Of a stretch of 64,000 bases of DNA, positions 53,954-64,000 are shown in pieces. The first letter of the stretch is position 1. Every line of letters begins with the position of its first letter. This DNA is from Aureimonas pseudogalii (GTDB taxonomy: Bacteria > Pseudomonadota > Alphaproteobacteria > Rhizobiales > Rhizobiaceae). Below the pieces are notes generated by a model that saw only the letters and a list, made by a program, of their open reading frames with translations, had not been told where the DNA came from and ran no database searches. A program made the position numbers and the translations under genes. Location of the stretch: contig NZ_JACIEK010000010.1 in assembly GCF_014196835.1 (NCBI RefSeq), positions 62,001 through 126,000 on the forward strand, given 5' to 3'.

Positions 53954-53957
<4 letters not shown>
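52761..53957 (+). CDS. cog3964 amidohydrolase/deacetylase
   Basis: 398 residues from a GTG, with AAGGA upstream, 3 nt after the permease stop. Metal sites of the dihydroorotase-like amidohydrolases are visible: [10 protein letters not shown] (HxH), the bridging Lys region [33 protein letters not shown] and the Asp in [12 protein letters not shown]. The HGGASFSF and LDVGHGG strings fit cog3964, whose studied members were wrongly called dihydroorotases and hydrolyse acetylated hydroxy acids in tests; the natural substrate is unknown. Placed inside a peptide-type ABC operon, it probably deacylates or opens the imported compound. Confidence 0.9.
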
Positions 53958-55014
<1,057 letters not shown>

Positions 55015-55018
<4 letters not shown>

Positions 55019-56016
55019 GCGCCGCCGAGACCCTGCCGGCCGCCGCCGCCGACATCCTCCTGTCCGTCGAGAACCTCACGACGCATTTCCCCCTCGCGCA
55101 CGGCACGGTGCGCGCGGTGGACGGCGTGTCCTTCACCGTCCGGCGCGGCAGCATCGTCGGCCTCGTCGGCGAATCGGGATCGGGCAAGACCACGGTCGGC
55201 CGCTCCATCCTGCGGCTGATCGAGCCGACCGGCGGGCGCGCGATGTTCGAGGGGCGCAACCTCATGGAGCTTTCGCCCAAGGAGATGCGCGCCTATCGCC
55301 GCCGCCTGCAGATCATCTTCCAGGATCCCTATTCCTCGCTGAACCCGCGCATGCGGGTGGGCGCGATCCTCGCCGAAGCGCTGGACACGCACGGGCTCGC
55401 CCAGGGCGCGCGCCGCGCGCCGCGCATCGCCGAACTGCTGACCCGCGTCGGCCTCGCGCCCGACCATGCCAAGCGCTTTCCCCACGAGTTCTCCGGCGGC
55501 CAGCGCCAGCGCATCGGCATCGCGCGGGCGCTCGCCGTCGAGCCCGACCTCGTCGTCGCCGACGAGCCGGTCTCCGCGCTTGACGTCTCCGTGCAGGCGC
55601 AGATTCTCAACCTGATGCAGGATCTCCAGCGCGAGTTCGGCCTCACCATGCTGTTCATCGCCCACGACCTCTCGGTGGTGGAATATCTCTGCGACGAGGT
55701 GGTGGTGATGTATCTCGGCAAGGTCATGGAGCGCGGCCCGAGCCGCGCGGTCTATGCCCGGCCGCGCCATCCCTACACCAAGGCGCTCATCGCTACGGCG
55801 CCGGTGCCGGACCCGACGCTGACGCGCGAGCGCATCGTGCTCAAGGGCGACATTCCCAGCCCGATGAACCCGCCGTCCGGCTGCGTCTTCCGCACGCGCT
55901 GCCCGGAGGCGGCCGAGATCTGCGCCGCCACCGTGCCGCCGGAGGAGGCGGTCGGGCCCGGCCATTTCACCGCCTGCCTGCGCCAGGGCGAACTGACCGC
56001 CGCCGGCCGTCTCTGA
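55015..56016 (+). CDS. ABC importer ATPase, DppF type
   Basis: 333 residues; ATG inside the preceding stop (ATGA). Walker [26 protein letters not shown], signature [19 protein letters not shown], Walker [17 protein letters not shown], and a Cys-bearing tail [16 protein letters not shown]. Second ATPase of the heterodimer with the DppD-type partner. It completes a full SBP-B-C-amidohydrolase-D-F operon. Confidence 0.95.
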
Positions 56017-56069
56017 GCCGCTTCGGCGCCCGCCTATTCCCGATTTCATATCTTCCGGAACTGCCGCCC

Positions 56070-56561
56070 ATGTCCACGACCCTTCCGGCCCGCGCCGGTC
56101 TCGCCGCCCCCTACGAGCGGCTCGCCGCGCTCGGCATCGTCCTGCCGCCGGCGCCGCCGCCGATCGCCAATTTCGTCACGCATGTCGTGGAGGGCCGGGT
56201 TCTCTATCTGTCGGGGCAGGGGCCGCGCGAGGCCGACGGAACCCTTCATACGGGCAAGGTCGGGTCGCAGGTCTCGGTGGCCGAGGCCTACGGCCATGCC
56301 CGCCTCACCGGGATCAACCTCCTTTCGGTGATGCAGGAGGCGCTTGGCGATCTCGGCCGCGTCCGGCGCATCGTCAAGCTCCTCGGCATGGTCAATGCCG
56401 ACGCCGATTTCGACGATCACCCCTCGATCATCAACGGCTGCTCGGACCTGATGATCGCCGTGTTCGGCGAGGCCGGTCGCCACGCCCGCTCGGCGGTCGG
56501 CTTCGGCTCGCTGCCGGGGCGCATCACCGTCGAGATCGAGGCGATCGTGGCGATCGACTGA
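56070..56561 (+). CDS. RidA/YjgF-family protein
   Basis: 163 residues. Longer than classic RidA (about 130) because of an N-terminal extension (residues 1-35, GIVLPPAPPPIANF), which marks the YjgF/chorismate-mutase-like RidA subgroup. Core features: LYLSGQGPREADGTLHTGKV, VSVAEAYGHARLTGINLLSV, GMVNADADFDDHPSIINGCS and the closing PGRITVEIEAIVAI. RidA enzymes deaminate reactive enamines or imines made by PLP enzymes. The nearby SelA-like PLP enzyme makes such a role fitting. The 53-nt gap suggests it belongs to the ABC operon. Confidence 0.9.
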   Translation: MSTTLPARAGLAAPYERLAALGIVLPPAPPPIANFVTHVVEGRVLYLSGQGPREADGTLHTGKVGSQVSVAEAYGHARLTGINLLSVMQEALGDLGRVRRIVKLLGMVNADADFDDHPSIINGCSDLMIAVFGEAGRHARSAVGFGSLPGRITVEIEAIVAID

Positions 56562-56593
56562 GCGGCGCCGTGCGACTTTCCCCTCCGGCCCCG

Positions 56594-57448
56594 TCAGCCC
56601 TGCCCGCCCCAGCCGAGGCGCGCCTCGATGCGCCGCGCCGACAGGCGGACCGCTTCGGCGTAGCGCTCTCGCGCCTCCGCCACCTTGAAGTCGGGCAGCA
56701 CCACCGAGACGGTGGCCGCGCAGGCGCCCTTCCGGTCGAGAATGGGCGCGGCGACGCAGGCCACCGAATAGGCGGACTCGCCCGCCTGGATCGACAGCCG
56801 CTCGCTCAGCGCCTCGGCCGAACGGATCGCCAGCGTCTCGGGGTTGAGCTCGGCGCGGCCCGTGGGCGAGGCCTTGGAGCAGCGGCGGAAGATCTCGACG
56901 CGTTCGGCCTGCGGCAGGTGGCCGACGAGCAGCCGCCCCGAGGCCACCCAGTTGAGCGGCACGCGCGAGCCGACGCGCGAGGTGACCTGAAAATGGTCGC
57001 GCCCCTCCGCCATCGCGAGCACCACCATCATGTCCTCGTCGCGCCCGCAGATCTGGATGGTCTCGCCGAGCTCGCGGTTGAGATCGAGCATCTCCTCCTT
57101 GGCGATCGCCATCAGGTCGATGGAGCGCTCGTAGGCCAGCCCGTAATGGTAGAGCCGGGGGCCCAGCCACACCGTGCCGTCCTCGCCGCGCTGCAGCAGG
57201 CCCTTGTCCACGAGATCGTCGACGATCGTGTAGACGGTGGAGAGCGGCGCCTTCACCGAATGGGCGAGGTCGTAGGCCGTCGCCGGGCGACCGGTGTCGC
57301 GCAACTGGTCGAAGATCTGCAAAGCCCGGTCGATGCCGCTGACGCGCGAACGCCGTGCCACCTCCGGCGCGCCCCCCGCCTCGTCCTCCCGCACCGGGGC
57401 GATCGCCGCTCCTGCCATGGTCATTCCATCCGATCGAAGCCCGCTCAT
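56594..57448 (-). CDS. IclR-family regulator
   Basis: 284 residues from the ATG at 57448; the ATG at 57424 or 57418 is also possible. The winged helix reads [18 protein letters not shown] and [20 protein letters not shown], followed by the effector domain ([52 protein letters not shown]). IclR proteins respond to small acids or aromatic compounds. It sits between the ABC/RidA genes and the divergent PLP enzyme, the logical controller of both. Confidence 0.93.
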   Translation of the reverse strand: MSGLRSDGMTMAGAAIAPVREDEAGGAPEVARRSRVSGIDRALQIFDQLRDTGRPATAYDLAHSVKAPLSTVYTIVDDLVDKGLLQRGEDGTVWLGPRLYHYGLAYERSIDLMAIAKEEMLDLNRELGETIQICGRDEDMMVVLAMAEGRDHFQVTSRVGSRVPLNWVASGRLLVGHLPQAERVEIFRRCSKASPTGRAELNPETLAIRSAEALSERLSIQAGESAYSVACVAAPILDRKGACAATVSVVLPDFKVAEARERYAEAVRLSARRIEARLGWGGQG

Positions 57449-57516
57449 CCGGCCCGATCATACCGTTCCGACGCCGCGGGCGAAACCGTCCGGGCCTCAC
57501 GCAAGGATCTTGCCCC

Positions 57517-58713
57517 ATGAGCGACGACATCCGCCTCCAGATGGGCCTTCGCCCGATCATCAACGTGTCCGGCACGATGACCTCGCTCGGCGCCTCCATC
57601 GTGGTGCCGCAGGCCGTGGAGGCCATCGCCGCGGCGCTGCCGCAGTTCATCGAGATCGGCGACCTGCAGCGGCTCGCGAGCCGCACGATCGCCCGGTTGA
57701 CCGGGGGGGAAGCCGGCTTCGTCACGGCCTCCTGCGCCGGCGCCATCACGCTGGCGGTGGCCGGCACGATGACGGGCGACGACCTCGCCGCGATCGAGCG
57801 CCTGCCGGAGACGGGGCGCCTCGCGCGCGACGAGGTGCTGATCCAGGCCGGACACATGGTCGGCTATGGCGCGCCGGTGGAGCAGGGCATCCGCCTCTGC
57901 GGCGCCAAGGCGGTGCGCGTCGGCCAGGCGACGAGCGCGGAAGCCTACCAGATGGCCGGCGCCATCACCGCGCGCACCGCCGCGGCGATGTTCGTCGTCT
58001 CGCACCACACCGTGCAGTACGGGCAGATGGGCCTCGCCGAATTCATAGAGGTCGCCCATGCCCACGGCGTGCCGGTAATTGTCGACGCGGCGTCGGAATA
58101 CGACCTGCGCGGCTTCCTCGCCGCCGGCGCCGACCTCGCGCTCTACTCCTCGCACAAGTTCCTGGGCGGCCCGACCGGGGGCATCGTCGCCGGACGGCGC
58201 GATCTCGTGCGCGCCGCCTATCTCCAGAACGGCGGCGTCGGCCGCGGCATGAAGGTCGGCAAGGAGGGGATCGTCGGCACGATCGCGGCGCTCGAAGCCT
58301 GGGAGACGCGCGATCACGCCGGCATTCGCGCCCGCGAGAGCGCGGCGCTCGATCTCTGGCAGACGACGCTCACCGGCTTTGCCGGCGTCGACCCGGTGAT
58401 CGACCCCGACCCGACGCACAATCCGCTCGACCGCCTCAAGGTCCACGTCAAGCCGGCGGAGGCCCACATCACCGCCTGGGATCTCGCCGACGCGCTGGCG
58501 CGCCACGAGCGTCAGCCGATCATCGTGCGGGATCACGAGGTCGAGCACGGCTACTTCTATCTCGACCCCTGCAACCTCCATCCGGGCCAGGCCGAGATCG
58601 TGGCGGAGCGCCTGCGCGAGGAGCTCGAGACCGCCCGGCGCTCCAACGACGTGATCGCCAGCGACTTCGCGGAGCGCCGCAAGCGCCGCGCCGTCAACCG
58701 CTGGCCCGACTGA
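57517..58713 (+). CDS. SelA-like PLP-dependent enzyme (DgaE/SelA superfamily)
   Basis: 398 residues from the ATG at 57517, AAGGA 9 nt upstream. A fold-type I PLP enzyme: [20 protein letters not shown] near the N-terminus, [20 protein letters not shown] as the PLP-binding Asp region, and the Schiff-base Lys at residue 214 in [14 protein letters not shown]. The family includes SelA and glucosaminate-6-phosphate ammonia-lyase; members found beside cog3964 amidohydrolases are mostly uncharacterised. It could eliminate ammonia from, racemise or cleave the amino acid released by the amidohydrolase. Divergent from the IclR gene. Confidence 0.9.
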   Translation: MSDDIRLQMGLRPIINVSGTMTSLGASIVVPQAVEAIAAALPQFIEIGDLQRLASRTIARLTGGEAGFVTASCAGAITLAVAGTMTGDDLAAIERLPETGRLARDEVLIQAGHMVGYGAPVEQGIRLCGAKAVRVGQATSAEAYQMAGAITARTAAAMFVVSHHTVQYGQMGLAEFIEVAHAHGVPVIVDAASEYDLRGFLAAGADLALYSSHKFLGGPTGGIVAGRRDLVRAAYLQNGGVGRGMKVGKEGIVGTIAALEAWETRDHAGIRARESAALDLWQTTLTGFAGVDPVIDPDPTHNPLDRLKVHVKPAEAHITAWDLADALARHERQPIIVRDHEVEHGYFYLDPCNLHPGQAEIVAERLREELETARRSNDVIASDFAERRKRRAVNRWPD

Positions 58714-60118
58714 GCCTCGCCGGCCCGAGGAGCGCACCGAGGGCCTCGATCACGCCGTCGCCCATCTGCGCCACGTTGAAGCGCATCATGGCGTCGGCGC
58801 TCTCGCTCGCGCTGAAGACGTTGCCGGGGGCGAGCACGATGCCGCGCTCCAGTGCCGCGCGGGCAAGCTCGACGGAACTGCACCCCTCCGGCAGGTGGCA
58901 CCAGAGCGAGAAGCCGCCGCGCGGGATCGTCCAGGGCTCGATGCCGAGGGGCGCGAGCGCGGCGATGGCCGCCTTGCGTTGCCGGGCAAGCCGCTGGCGG
59001 AGCTGCGCCATGTGCCGGCGGTACCCGCCTTCGCCGAGCACGGTCTCGACGACCCCCGCCGCGAGCGGACCGACGCTGCCGAAGCTCGTGGCGACCTGCA
59101 GATCGACCAGCCCCTCGATCCAGTCGCGGCGCCCCGCGACGTAGCCGCAGCGCACGGAGGCCGAGAGCGTCTTCGAGAAGCTGCCGATCCGCACGACGCG
59201 GTCCAGCCCGTCGAGGACCGCGAGCCGGGGCGAGGGCTCGGGCTCGAAATCGGCAAGAATGTCGTCCTCGACGACGATCATCTCGCCGGCGCCTGCGATC
59301 GTCAGCACGCGGTGCGCGGCCTGCGCCGAGAGCGTGCCGCCGGTCGGATTGTGGATCGCCGAGTTCGTGACGTAGAGACGGGGGCGATGGGCCGCGACCG
59401 CCTCTGCGAAGGCCGCGAGGTCCGGCCCCTGCGGCGTCCGGGGCACGCCGACGACGAGCACGCGGTGCGCGCGCAGCAGCGCCTGGAAGTTGAAGTAGCA
59501 GGGATCGTCCACGAGCACGGTGTCGCCGGCGCGCAGGAAGAGGCGGCAGAGGAGGTCGAGGGCCTGCGTGCCCGACGAGGTGAGAAGGATCTGGCCGGCC
59601 GCCACATCCATCCCCTCGGCCGCGAACTGGCGCGCCAGGAGCCGCCGCAGCGCCGGCGAGCCCTGGGTCGATCCGTAGTCCGCCAGCAGGCCGTCGTCGG
59701 CCCGCGCCATGGTGCGAAGGGCACGCCGAACGGCCTCGTGCGGCATCCAGTCGGCCGGCAGCCAGCCGCAGCCGGGGCGCTGGACGCCGGCCTCCGCATC
59801 CAGCGACTGCCGGGACACCCAGAGCGGATCGATCGCCCGTTCGCGCCGCGGCTCGATCTCGGCGAGCGTCAGCGGCGGCAACGGGCCCGCGACGGTGAAG
59901 CCCGAGCCGGGGCGTGAGCGGATCAGCCCCTCGGCCACGAGCCGCGCATAGGCCTCCACCACCGTCGAGGGCGAGACGACCATCTCGCGGGCGAAGGCGC
60001 GAACGGAGGGCAGCCTGTCGCCGACGCCGAGCGCGCGCCGGGCCATGCGCCGTCGGATCTCCTCCATCAACGCCTCGGTGCGCGTCGCCGGCGGGTTCGC
60101 CTTGTCCGAAGATGCCAT
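58694..60118 (-). CDS. MocR-type regulator (GntR winged helix fused to aminotransferase domain)
   Basis: 474 residues from the ATG at 60118. An N-terminal GntR helix ([40 protein letters not shown]) is joined by a linker to an aminotransferase class I domain with PLP Lys in [26 protein letters not shown] and [10 protein letters not shown]. MocR proteins use PLP or aminated ligands to control transporters or PLP and amino-acid genes. It diverges from the DMT exporter at 60233 and converges on the PLP enzyme with a 20-nt overlap of the 3' ends. Confidence 0.94.
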   Translation of the reverse strand: MASSDKANPPATRTEALMEEIRRRMARRALGVGDRLPSVRAFAREMVVSPSTVVEAYARLVAEGLIRSRPGSGFTVAGPLPPLTLAEIEPRRERAIDPLWVSRQSLDAEAGVQRPGCGWLPADWMPHEAVRRALRTMARADDGLLADYGSTQGSPALRRLLARQFAAEGMDVAAGQILLTSSGTQALDLLCRLFLRAGDTVLVDDPCYFNFQALLRAHRVLVVGVPRTPQGPDLAAFAEAVAAHRPRLYVTNSAIHNPTGGTLSAQAAHRVLTIAGAGEMIVVEDDILADFEPEPSPRLAVLDGLDRVVRIGSFSKTLSASVRCGYVAGRRDWIEGLVDLQVATSFGSVGPLAAGVVETVLGEGGYRRHMAQLRQRLARQRKAAIAALAPLGIEPWTIPRGGFSLWCHLPEGCSSVELARAALERGIVLAPGNVFSASESADAMMRFNVAQMGDGVIEALGALLGPARLSRASG

Positions 60119-60232
60119 CAACCGTTCGGATCCTCCGGCCCATACAGATCGGCGCAACCGTAACGAACCGTGCCTGTCCTCGCCAGCCGCCGGCCGCTAC
60201 GAAGCCGGGCAGAAACCGGAAAGGCTCGGGAT

Positions 60233-61102
60233 ATGGATCGAACCCGCGCGGGATGGGGCAGCGGCCTCCTCGGCGTCGTCATCTTCAGCGGCTCGCTGCC
60301 GGCCACCCGCGTCGCCGTGGGCGGCTTCACGCCGCTCTTCCTCACCTCGGCGCGCGCGGTGATCGCGGCGCTTCTCGGCGCGGCGCTGCTGGCCGTGCTG
60401 CGACAGGCGCGGCCCGCGCGCGCCGATCTCCTGCCGCTCGCGGTGGTGGCGCTCGGCGTGGTGGTCGGCTTTCCGCTGCTCACCGCGCTCGCGCTGCGCC
60501 ACGTCACCTCGGCCCATTCGATCGTCTTCATCGGCCTGCTGCCGCTGGCGACCGCGCTGTTCGGGGTTCTGCGCGGCGGCGAGCGCCCAAAACCCGCCTT
60601 CTGGCTGTTCTCGATCCTCGGCGCCGGGGCGGTCGCCGGCTTCGCCCTCGGCCAAGGCGGCGGCTCTTCGCGGACGGGCGACGCCCTGATGGTGGCCGCG
60701 ATTCTCCTCTGCGGCCTCGGCTACGCGGAAGGCGGCACGCTCGCCCGGCGTCTCGGCGGCTGGCAGGTGATCTCCTGGGCGCTGCTCCTGGCGCTCCCCG
60801 CGATGGCGGCGGTCGCGCTCGCGACGCTGCCCGCCACGTGGAGCGCCGTCACCGCCTCGCAATGGCTGGGGCTCGCCTACGTCTCGGTCTTCTCGATGCT
60901 CGTCGGCTTCGTGTTCTGGTATCGCGGGCTCGCGCTCGGCGGCATCGCGGGCGTCGGCCAGTTGCAACTGCTCCAGCCCTTCTTCGGGCTTGCCCTCGCG
61001 GCCCTCCTCTTGGGCGAGCCGGTGGCGGGATCGATGCTCGGCGTCACCGCGCTCGTGGTGCTCTGCGTCTTCGGCGCCAGGCGCTTCGCTGGACGGCCTT
61101 GA
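60233..61102 (+). CDS. EamA/DMT-family transporter
   Basis: 289 residues from the ATG at 60233. Ten helices in two EamA repeats (WGSGLLGVVIFSGSLPATRV; SRTGDALMVAAILLCGLGYA) and the ending FWYRGLALGGIAGVGQLQLL, LLGEPVAGSMLGVTALVVL. The N-terminal SGSLPATRVAVGGF is typical of the group paired with MocR regulators. It probably exports an amino acid or related metabolite under control of the divergent MocR gene. Confidence 0.92.
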   Translation: MDRTRAGWGSGLLGVVIFSGSLPATRVAVGGFTPLFLTSARAVIAALLGAALLAVLRQARPARADLLPLAVVALGVVVGFPLLTALALRHVTSAHSIVFIGLLPLATALFGVLRGGERPKPAFWLFSILGAGAVAGFALGQGGGSSRTGDALMVAAILLCGLGYAEGGTLARRLGGWQVISWALLLALPAMAAVALATLPATWSAVTASQWLGLAYVSVFSMLVGFVFWYRGLALGGIAGVGQLQLLQPFFGLALAALLLGEPVAGSMLGVTALVVLCVFGARRFAGRP

Positions 61103-61175
61103 GCCCGTCCGGCGAAGCGGGGGGAGCGCCTCCGGCCCTGCGCTGCCGCGGGCCGAAGGCAGGTGTTCGGCGGCT

Positions 61176-62267
61176 TCAGGCCGCGCGATAGCGCTCCAGC
61201 CAGTGCGCGTAGGGCGCGGGCAGCGTCCAGGCGGCCTTGTCGAGCCCAAGTTCGGTCGCCGCGCGGTAGGGCCAGTGCGGGTCGGCGAGGAGCGGGCGGC
61301 CGAGCGACACGAGATCGACCTTGTCCTCGGCGATCAGCGCCTCGGCCTGCTTGGGCTGGCTGACGAACCAGCTCGTGGTGGCCGGCAGGCCGGTCTCGCG
61401 GCGCACGCGCTCAGTGGTCTCTGCCATGAAAGCCGGGCCCCACGGGATCTCCGCGGTCGGCGTGGAGAAGCCGATGCTCACGTCGATGAGGTCGAGCCCG
61501 CCCTGCTGGAAGCGGCGGACCATCTCGATGCCCTCGTCCAGATCGTTCGACCCGTCGAACTCGGTCACGCCGAAGCGCGCGGTTAGCGGCAGGTTCTCCG
61601 GCCAGACCTCGCGCACGGCGGCCAGCGTCTCGAGAAGGAAACGACCGCGCCCGTCGAGATCGCCGCCATAGGCGTCTTCACGCTTGTTGGACCAGGTCGA
61701 GAAGAAGCTCTGCGCGAGATAGCCGTGGGCGAAGTGCAGCTCCAGCCATTCGAAGCCGGCCGCGCGGGCGCGGCGGGCGGCCGCCACGAAGTCGGCCTTC
61801 ACGCGATCGATGTCGGCGAGCTCCATGGCGCGCGGAACCTTCGGCAGGTTGGCGCCGAAGGCGACGGCCGAGGGAGCGATCGTGTCCCAGCCGCGCGGGT
61901 CGCCCGCGGCGATGTGGTCGTCGCCCTCCCAGGGGCGGTTGGCGCTTGCCTTGCGGCCGGCATGGCCGATCTGGATGCCCGGCACGGCGCCCGCCGCCTT
62001 GATCGCCGCGACGGCCCTCTTCCAGGCCTCGGCCTGCGCATCGTTCCAGAGGCCGGCGCAGCCCGGCGTGATGCGGCCCTCCGGCGACACGGCGGTCGCC
62101 TCGGCGATCACGAGGCTCGCGCCGCCGCGCGCCAGACCGGCGAGATGGACGAGGTGCCAGTCGTTGATCACCCCGTCCTCGGCCGAATACTGGCACATGG
62201 GCGAGACGACGATGCGGTTTCGCAACTCCGCATCCTTCAACCGGAAGGGCGTGAACAGGGATGACAT
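61176..62267 (-). CDS. NADH:flavin oxidoreductase, YqjM-type old yellow enzyme
   Basis: 363 residues from the ATG at 62267, with AGGAG 6 nt upstream; longer readings lack a site. FMN TIM-barrel: SPMCQYS with the YqjM-type redox-tuning C25, the ligand pair in LHFAHGYLAQSFF (H-x-x-H), GIQIGHAGRKAS, and SLGRPLLADPHWPYRAA for FMN phosphate. These enzymes reduce activated C=C bonds of enones, nitro compounds or maleimides with NAD(P)H, often as electrophile defence. The divergent ArsR gene is the likely regulator. Confidence 0.95.
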   Translation of the reverse strand: MSSLFTPFRLKDAELRNRIVVSPMCQYSAEDGVINDWHLVHLAGLARGGASLVIAEATAVSPEGRITPGCAGLWNDAQAEAWKRAVAAIKAAGAVPGIQIGHAGRKASANRPWEGDDHIAAGDPRGWDTIAPSAVAFGANLPKVPRAMELADIDRVKADFVAAARRARAAGFEWLELHFAHGYLAQSFFSTWSNKREDAYGGDLDGRGRFLLETLAAVREVWPENLPLTARFGVTEFDGSNDLDEGIEMVRRFQQGGLDLIDVSIGFSTPTAEIPWGPAFMAETTERVRRETGLPATTSWFVSQPKQAEALIAEDKVDLVSLGRPLLADPHWPYRAATELGLDKAAWTLPAPYAHWLERYRAA

Positions 62268-62316
62268 GTCAGACTCCTGACGAGAAGCGGCCCGAGCGGC
62301 TGCCTCGTATTCGATC

Positions 62317-62334
62317 GTTCGAAAATAGTCGAAC
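62317..62334. promoter_or_regulatory. candidate ArsR operator
   Basis: GTTCGA (62317-62322) and TCGAAC (62329-62334) face each other over 6 nt, and a further TTCGA precedes at 62310, giving three TTCGA/TCGAA units in a 30-bp AT-rich stretch between the flavin enzyme and the ArsR gene. Confidence 0.6.
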
Positions 62335-62370
62335 ATTGAGCCTCCGGCAAGGGCATGCTAGTTGTGGCGC

Positions 62371-62739
62371 ATGCGGGCCATTCGACACCCCCCGATCGAC
62401 GAGATCGCGCTGACGCAGGTGCTCTACGCACTGAGCGATCCCGTGCGCCTCGGCGTCGTGCGCCAGCTGGCGCGCGAGGGTGAGGCGACGTGCGGGGCGC
62501 TCGACCATGGCCGTCCGAAATCGAGCATGTCGCACCATTTCCGGGTGTTGCGCGAGGCCGGCCTCGTGCGCACGCGCACCGACGGCGCCGCCCACATGAA
62601 CGAGCTGCGGCGCGGCGAGATCGACGCGCGGTTTCCCGGCCTGCTGCAGGCGGTGCTCGCCGCCGGCGCCATCACCGACGATGCGGCGCGCGACGACCCG
62701 GCGCCTCAGCGCCCGGTCCAGAGCTCCAGCGCGCGATAG
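62371..62739 (+). CDS. ArsR-family repressor
   Basis: 122 residues from the ATG at 62371 (TTG at 62362 in frame). Winged helix: LTQVLYALSDPVRLGVVRQL, then CGALDHGRPKSSMSHHFRVL REAGLV. The family usually senses metals, but only one Cys (ATCGAL) and no metal-binding cluster are seen, so it probably senses an electrophile or redox signal, as do relatives next to old yellow enzymes. Its last 34 nt overlap the 3' end of the convergent ROK kinase. Confidence 0.9.
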   Translation: MRAIRHPPIDEIALTQVLYALSDPVRLGVVRQLAREGEATCGALDHGRPKSSMSHHFRVLREAGLVRTRTDGAAHMNELRRGEIDARFPGLLQAVLAAGAITDDAARDDPAPQRPVQSSSAR

Positions 62740-63653
62740 GCCGCGCCCACCAGTCCTGCATCGTCGCCGAGCTGGGCCGCGACGATCTCGGGAACGGCGT
62801 GGCCGGGCAGCAGGCGCTCGCGCATGCCGCGCCGGATATCGGCCAGCATCAGGTCGAGCGCCTTCGACACGCCGCCGCCCATCACGATCCGCTCGGGCGC
62901 ATAGAGGTGCTGGACGTTGACGAAGCCCGCGGCGAGCCACGCCGCCTCTTCGCGCAGGACTTGGCCGGCGACGGGGCAGCGGTCCCGCGCGGCCTGCGTC
63001 ACGTCCTCGCCGGTGGCGGGGCGGGCGCCCGCGAGGGTGGCGAGGCGCGAGGCGGGCTCCAGCGTAACGGCCGCTTGCGCCGCGCGCGCCAGCGCGGTGC
63101 CCGAGGCGACCGCCTCCCAGCAGCCCTGGTGGCCGCAGGAGCAGGGGGCCGAGCGGTCGGTGATGCGGGTGTGACCGACCTCGCCCGCCAGCCCGCGATG
63201 GCCGCGGATCAGCCGATTCTCCAGGACGATGCCGCCGCCGATGCCGGTGCTGACGGTGACGTAGGCGAAGTTGGCGAGGCCCCGGCCGCCGCCCGAGCGC
63301 CACTCGCCGAGCGCCGCGATCTTGGCGTCGTTCTCGAGGACTGTCGGCAGGCCCGTCCTAGCCTCGACGATGTCGCTCAAGGGGATGTCGGTCCAGCCGG
63401 GCAGGGCGGGAATGTCCAGCACCGTGCCGCGGGCGGCGTCGAAGGCGCCGGGAATGCCGATGCCCACCGCGCGGGTGCGGGGCGAGCGCACGCCCGCGAT
63501 CAGCGCCTCCATCTGCGCGACGACGCCGGCGACCCCGCCGGCCCGGTCGGTCGGCGCGGTGCGCCGCTCTAGGATGGTGCCGTCGCGCTCGATCGCGGCG
63601 GCCCGCACCTGCGTTCCCCCGAGGTCGATGCCGATGAAGGAGGCGTCGGGCAT
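62706..63653 (-). CDS. ROK-family sugar kinase (glucokinase/N-acetylhexosamine kinase-like)
   Basis: 315 residues, AGGAAGG 8 nt before the ATG, no helix-turn-helix. ATP loop GIDLGGTQVRAAAIERDG, catalytic Asp in VLENDAKIAALGEW, STGIGGGIVLENRLIRGHRG, the substrate motif LAGEVGHTR and the zinc site CSCGHQGCWE. It phosphorylates a free hexose at C6. Followed 37 nt upstream of it by the SIS-domain gene on the same strand, so a sugar-phosphate route beginning further right of the window is likely. Confidence 0.94.
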   Translation of the reverse strand: MPDASFIGIDLGGTQVRAAAIERDGTILERRTAPTDRAGGVAGVVAQMEALIAGVRSPRTRAVGIGIPGAFDAARGTVLDIPALPGWTDIPLSDIVEARTGLPTVLENDAKIAALGEWRSGGGRGLANFAYVTVSTGIGGGIVLENRLIRGHRGLAGEVGHTRITDRSAPCSCGHQGCWEAVASGTALARAAQAAVTLEPASRLATLAGARPATGEDVTQAARDRCPVAGQVLREEAAWLAAGFVNVQHLYAPERIVMGGGVSKALDLMLADIRRGMRERLLPGHAVPEIVAAQLGDDAGLVGAAYRALELWTGR

Positions 63654-63690
63654 GACTGTGCCTTCCTGTCCGAAACGGACGGTGCCGATG

Positions 63691-64000
63691 TCAGGCGGTG
63701 ACCTTGGTGGTGCGCTGCGGCGTTCCGATCCCCTCGGGAACCGTTCGGCGCGCGACGGCGATGTTGAGGTGCTGCAGGGCGAGGATCATGGCGGCCGCGG
63801 CGCCGAGGCCGCGGGCCTGACGCAGTGCCACCGTGACGACGCCGGGGATCGCCTCCGCGCCCGAGGCGTCGAAGACGACGACGCGGCAGCCGGCTTCCGC
63901 CGGTGCGCGAGCCAACGCCGCGACGCTCAAGGCATCCGGGCCGGCGCTGCGGAACAGGAGGATGCCGAGGCCCGGCCGCAGCATCTCGAACGGGCCGTGG
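63691..64000 (-). CDS. SIS-domain sugar isomerase-like protein (partial, 5' end outside window)
   Basis: About 103 residues at the right edge, reading HGPFEMLRPGLGILLFRSAG and on to a stop at 63691. The HGPFE string and the layout of a strand-helix repeat with AAAMILALQHLNIAVARR and a closing RTTKVTA match the C-terminal SIS domain of sugar-phosphate isomerases and deaminases of the GlmS/AgaS type. Together with the adjacent ROK kinase it suggests hexose or hexosamine phosphate metabolism. The N-terminal part is missing from the window. Confidence 0.8.
   Translation of the reverse strand, partial: HGPFEMLRPGLGILLFRSAGPDALSVAALARAPAEAGCRVVVFDASGAEAIPGVVTVALRQARGLGAAAAMILALQHLNIAVARRTVPEGIGTPQRTTKVTA

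Overview
The window is about 69-70% GC, densely packed, and full of GTGA/ATGA/TGATG start-stop overlaps. Its many ABC sugar and peptide importers, short-chain dehydrogenases, GntR/LacI/ROK/IclR/MocR regulators, RND pump with lipoprotein adaptors and CopC-CopD fusion fit a metabolically versatile alphaproteobacterium, most likely of the order Hyphomicrobiales (Rhizobiales; Aurantimonadaceae-like is a guess). No rRNA, tRNA, CRISPR array, insertion sequence or phage gene was seen. This is accessory, catabolic DNA, and nearly every unit pairs a transporter or enzyme set with its own regulator.

Layout. 0-6 kb: a TetR repressor (cut by the left edge) diverges from an RND efflux operon with two adaptor lipoproteins and one pump, with a perfect inverted-repeat operator between them. 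6-8 kb: an epimerase-like reductase diverges from an XRE/MmyB-type regulator. 8-13.5 kb: an oxidative sugar/polyol group (SDR, GMC oxidoreductase, FCD-type GntR regulator, iron alcohol dehydrogenase, lactonase-like amidohydrolase). 13.5-18 kb: a copper-associated group (CopC-CopD fusion, PCuAC chaperone, PepSY membrane protein, DUF2946 protein). 18-21.5 kb: a second lactonase-like amidohydrolase with an MFS transporter and a divergent LysR regulator. 21.5-27.3 kb: GH4 alpha-galactosidase-like enzyme, CUT1 importer without an ATPase, and a LacI repressor with a perfect 18-bp operator. 27.5-32.7 kb: DUF1761 protein, GtrB and GtrA with a convergent large membrane protein of mosaic composition, then a TetR-DMT exporter unit.

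32.9-47.2 kb is the most coherent catabolic island. It holds a dihydroxyacetone kinase, a leftward set (ketose 3-epimerase, ROK regulator, two SDRs, one ribitol 2-dehydrogenase-like) and a rightward operon (CUT1 binding protein, two permeases, a 79-residue membrane protein, ATPase, L-xylulose-reductase-like SDR, rhamnulokinase-like kinase, class II aldolase, galactitol-dehydrogenase-like SDR). Together they could import a polyol or ketose, oxidise and epimerise it, phosphorylate the ketose at C1 and split it to DHAP plus an aldehyde. The true substrate is not evident from sequence.

47.3-49.0 kb: a tiny charged ORF and a sugar-porter MFS. 49.3-61.1 kb: a second island, a dipeptide-type ABC importer enclosing a cog3964 amidohydrolase, followed by a RidA-like protein, IclR regulator, SelA-like PLP enzyme, MocR regulator and DMT exporter. 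It looks like uptake and breakdown of an acylated amino acid or similar compound. 61.2-64 kb: a YqjM-type flavin oxidoreductase with divergent ArsR regulator, a ROK sugar kinase, and a SIS-domain protein cut by the right edge.
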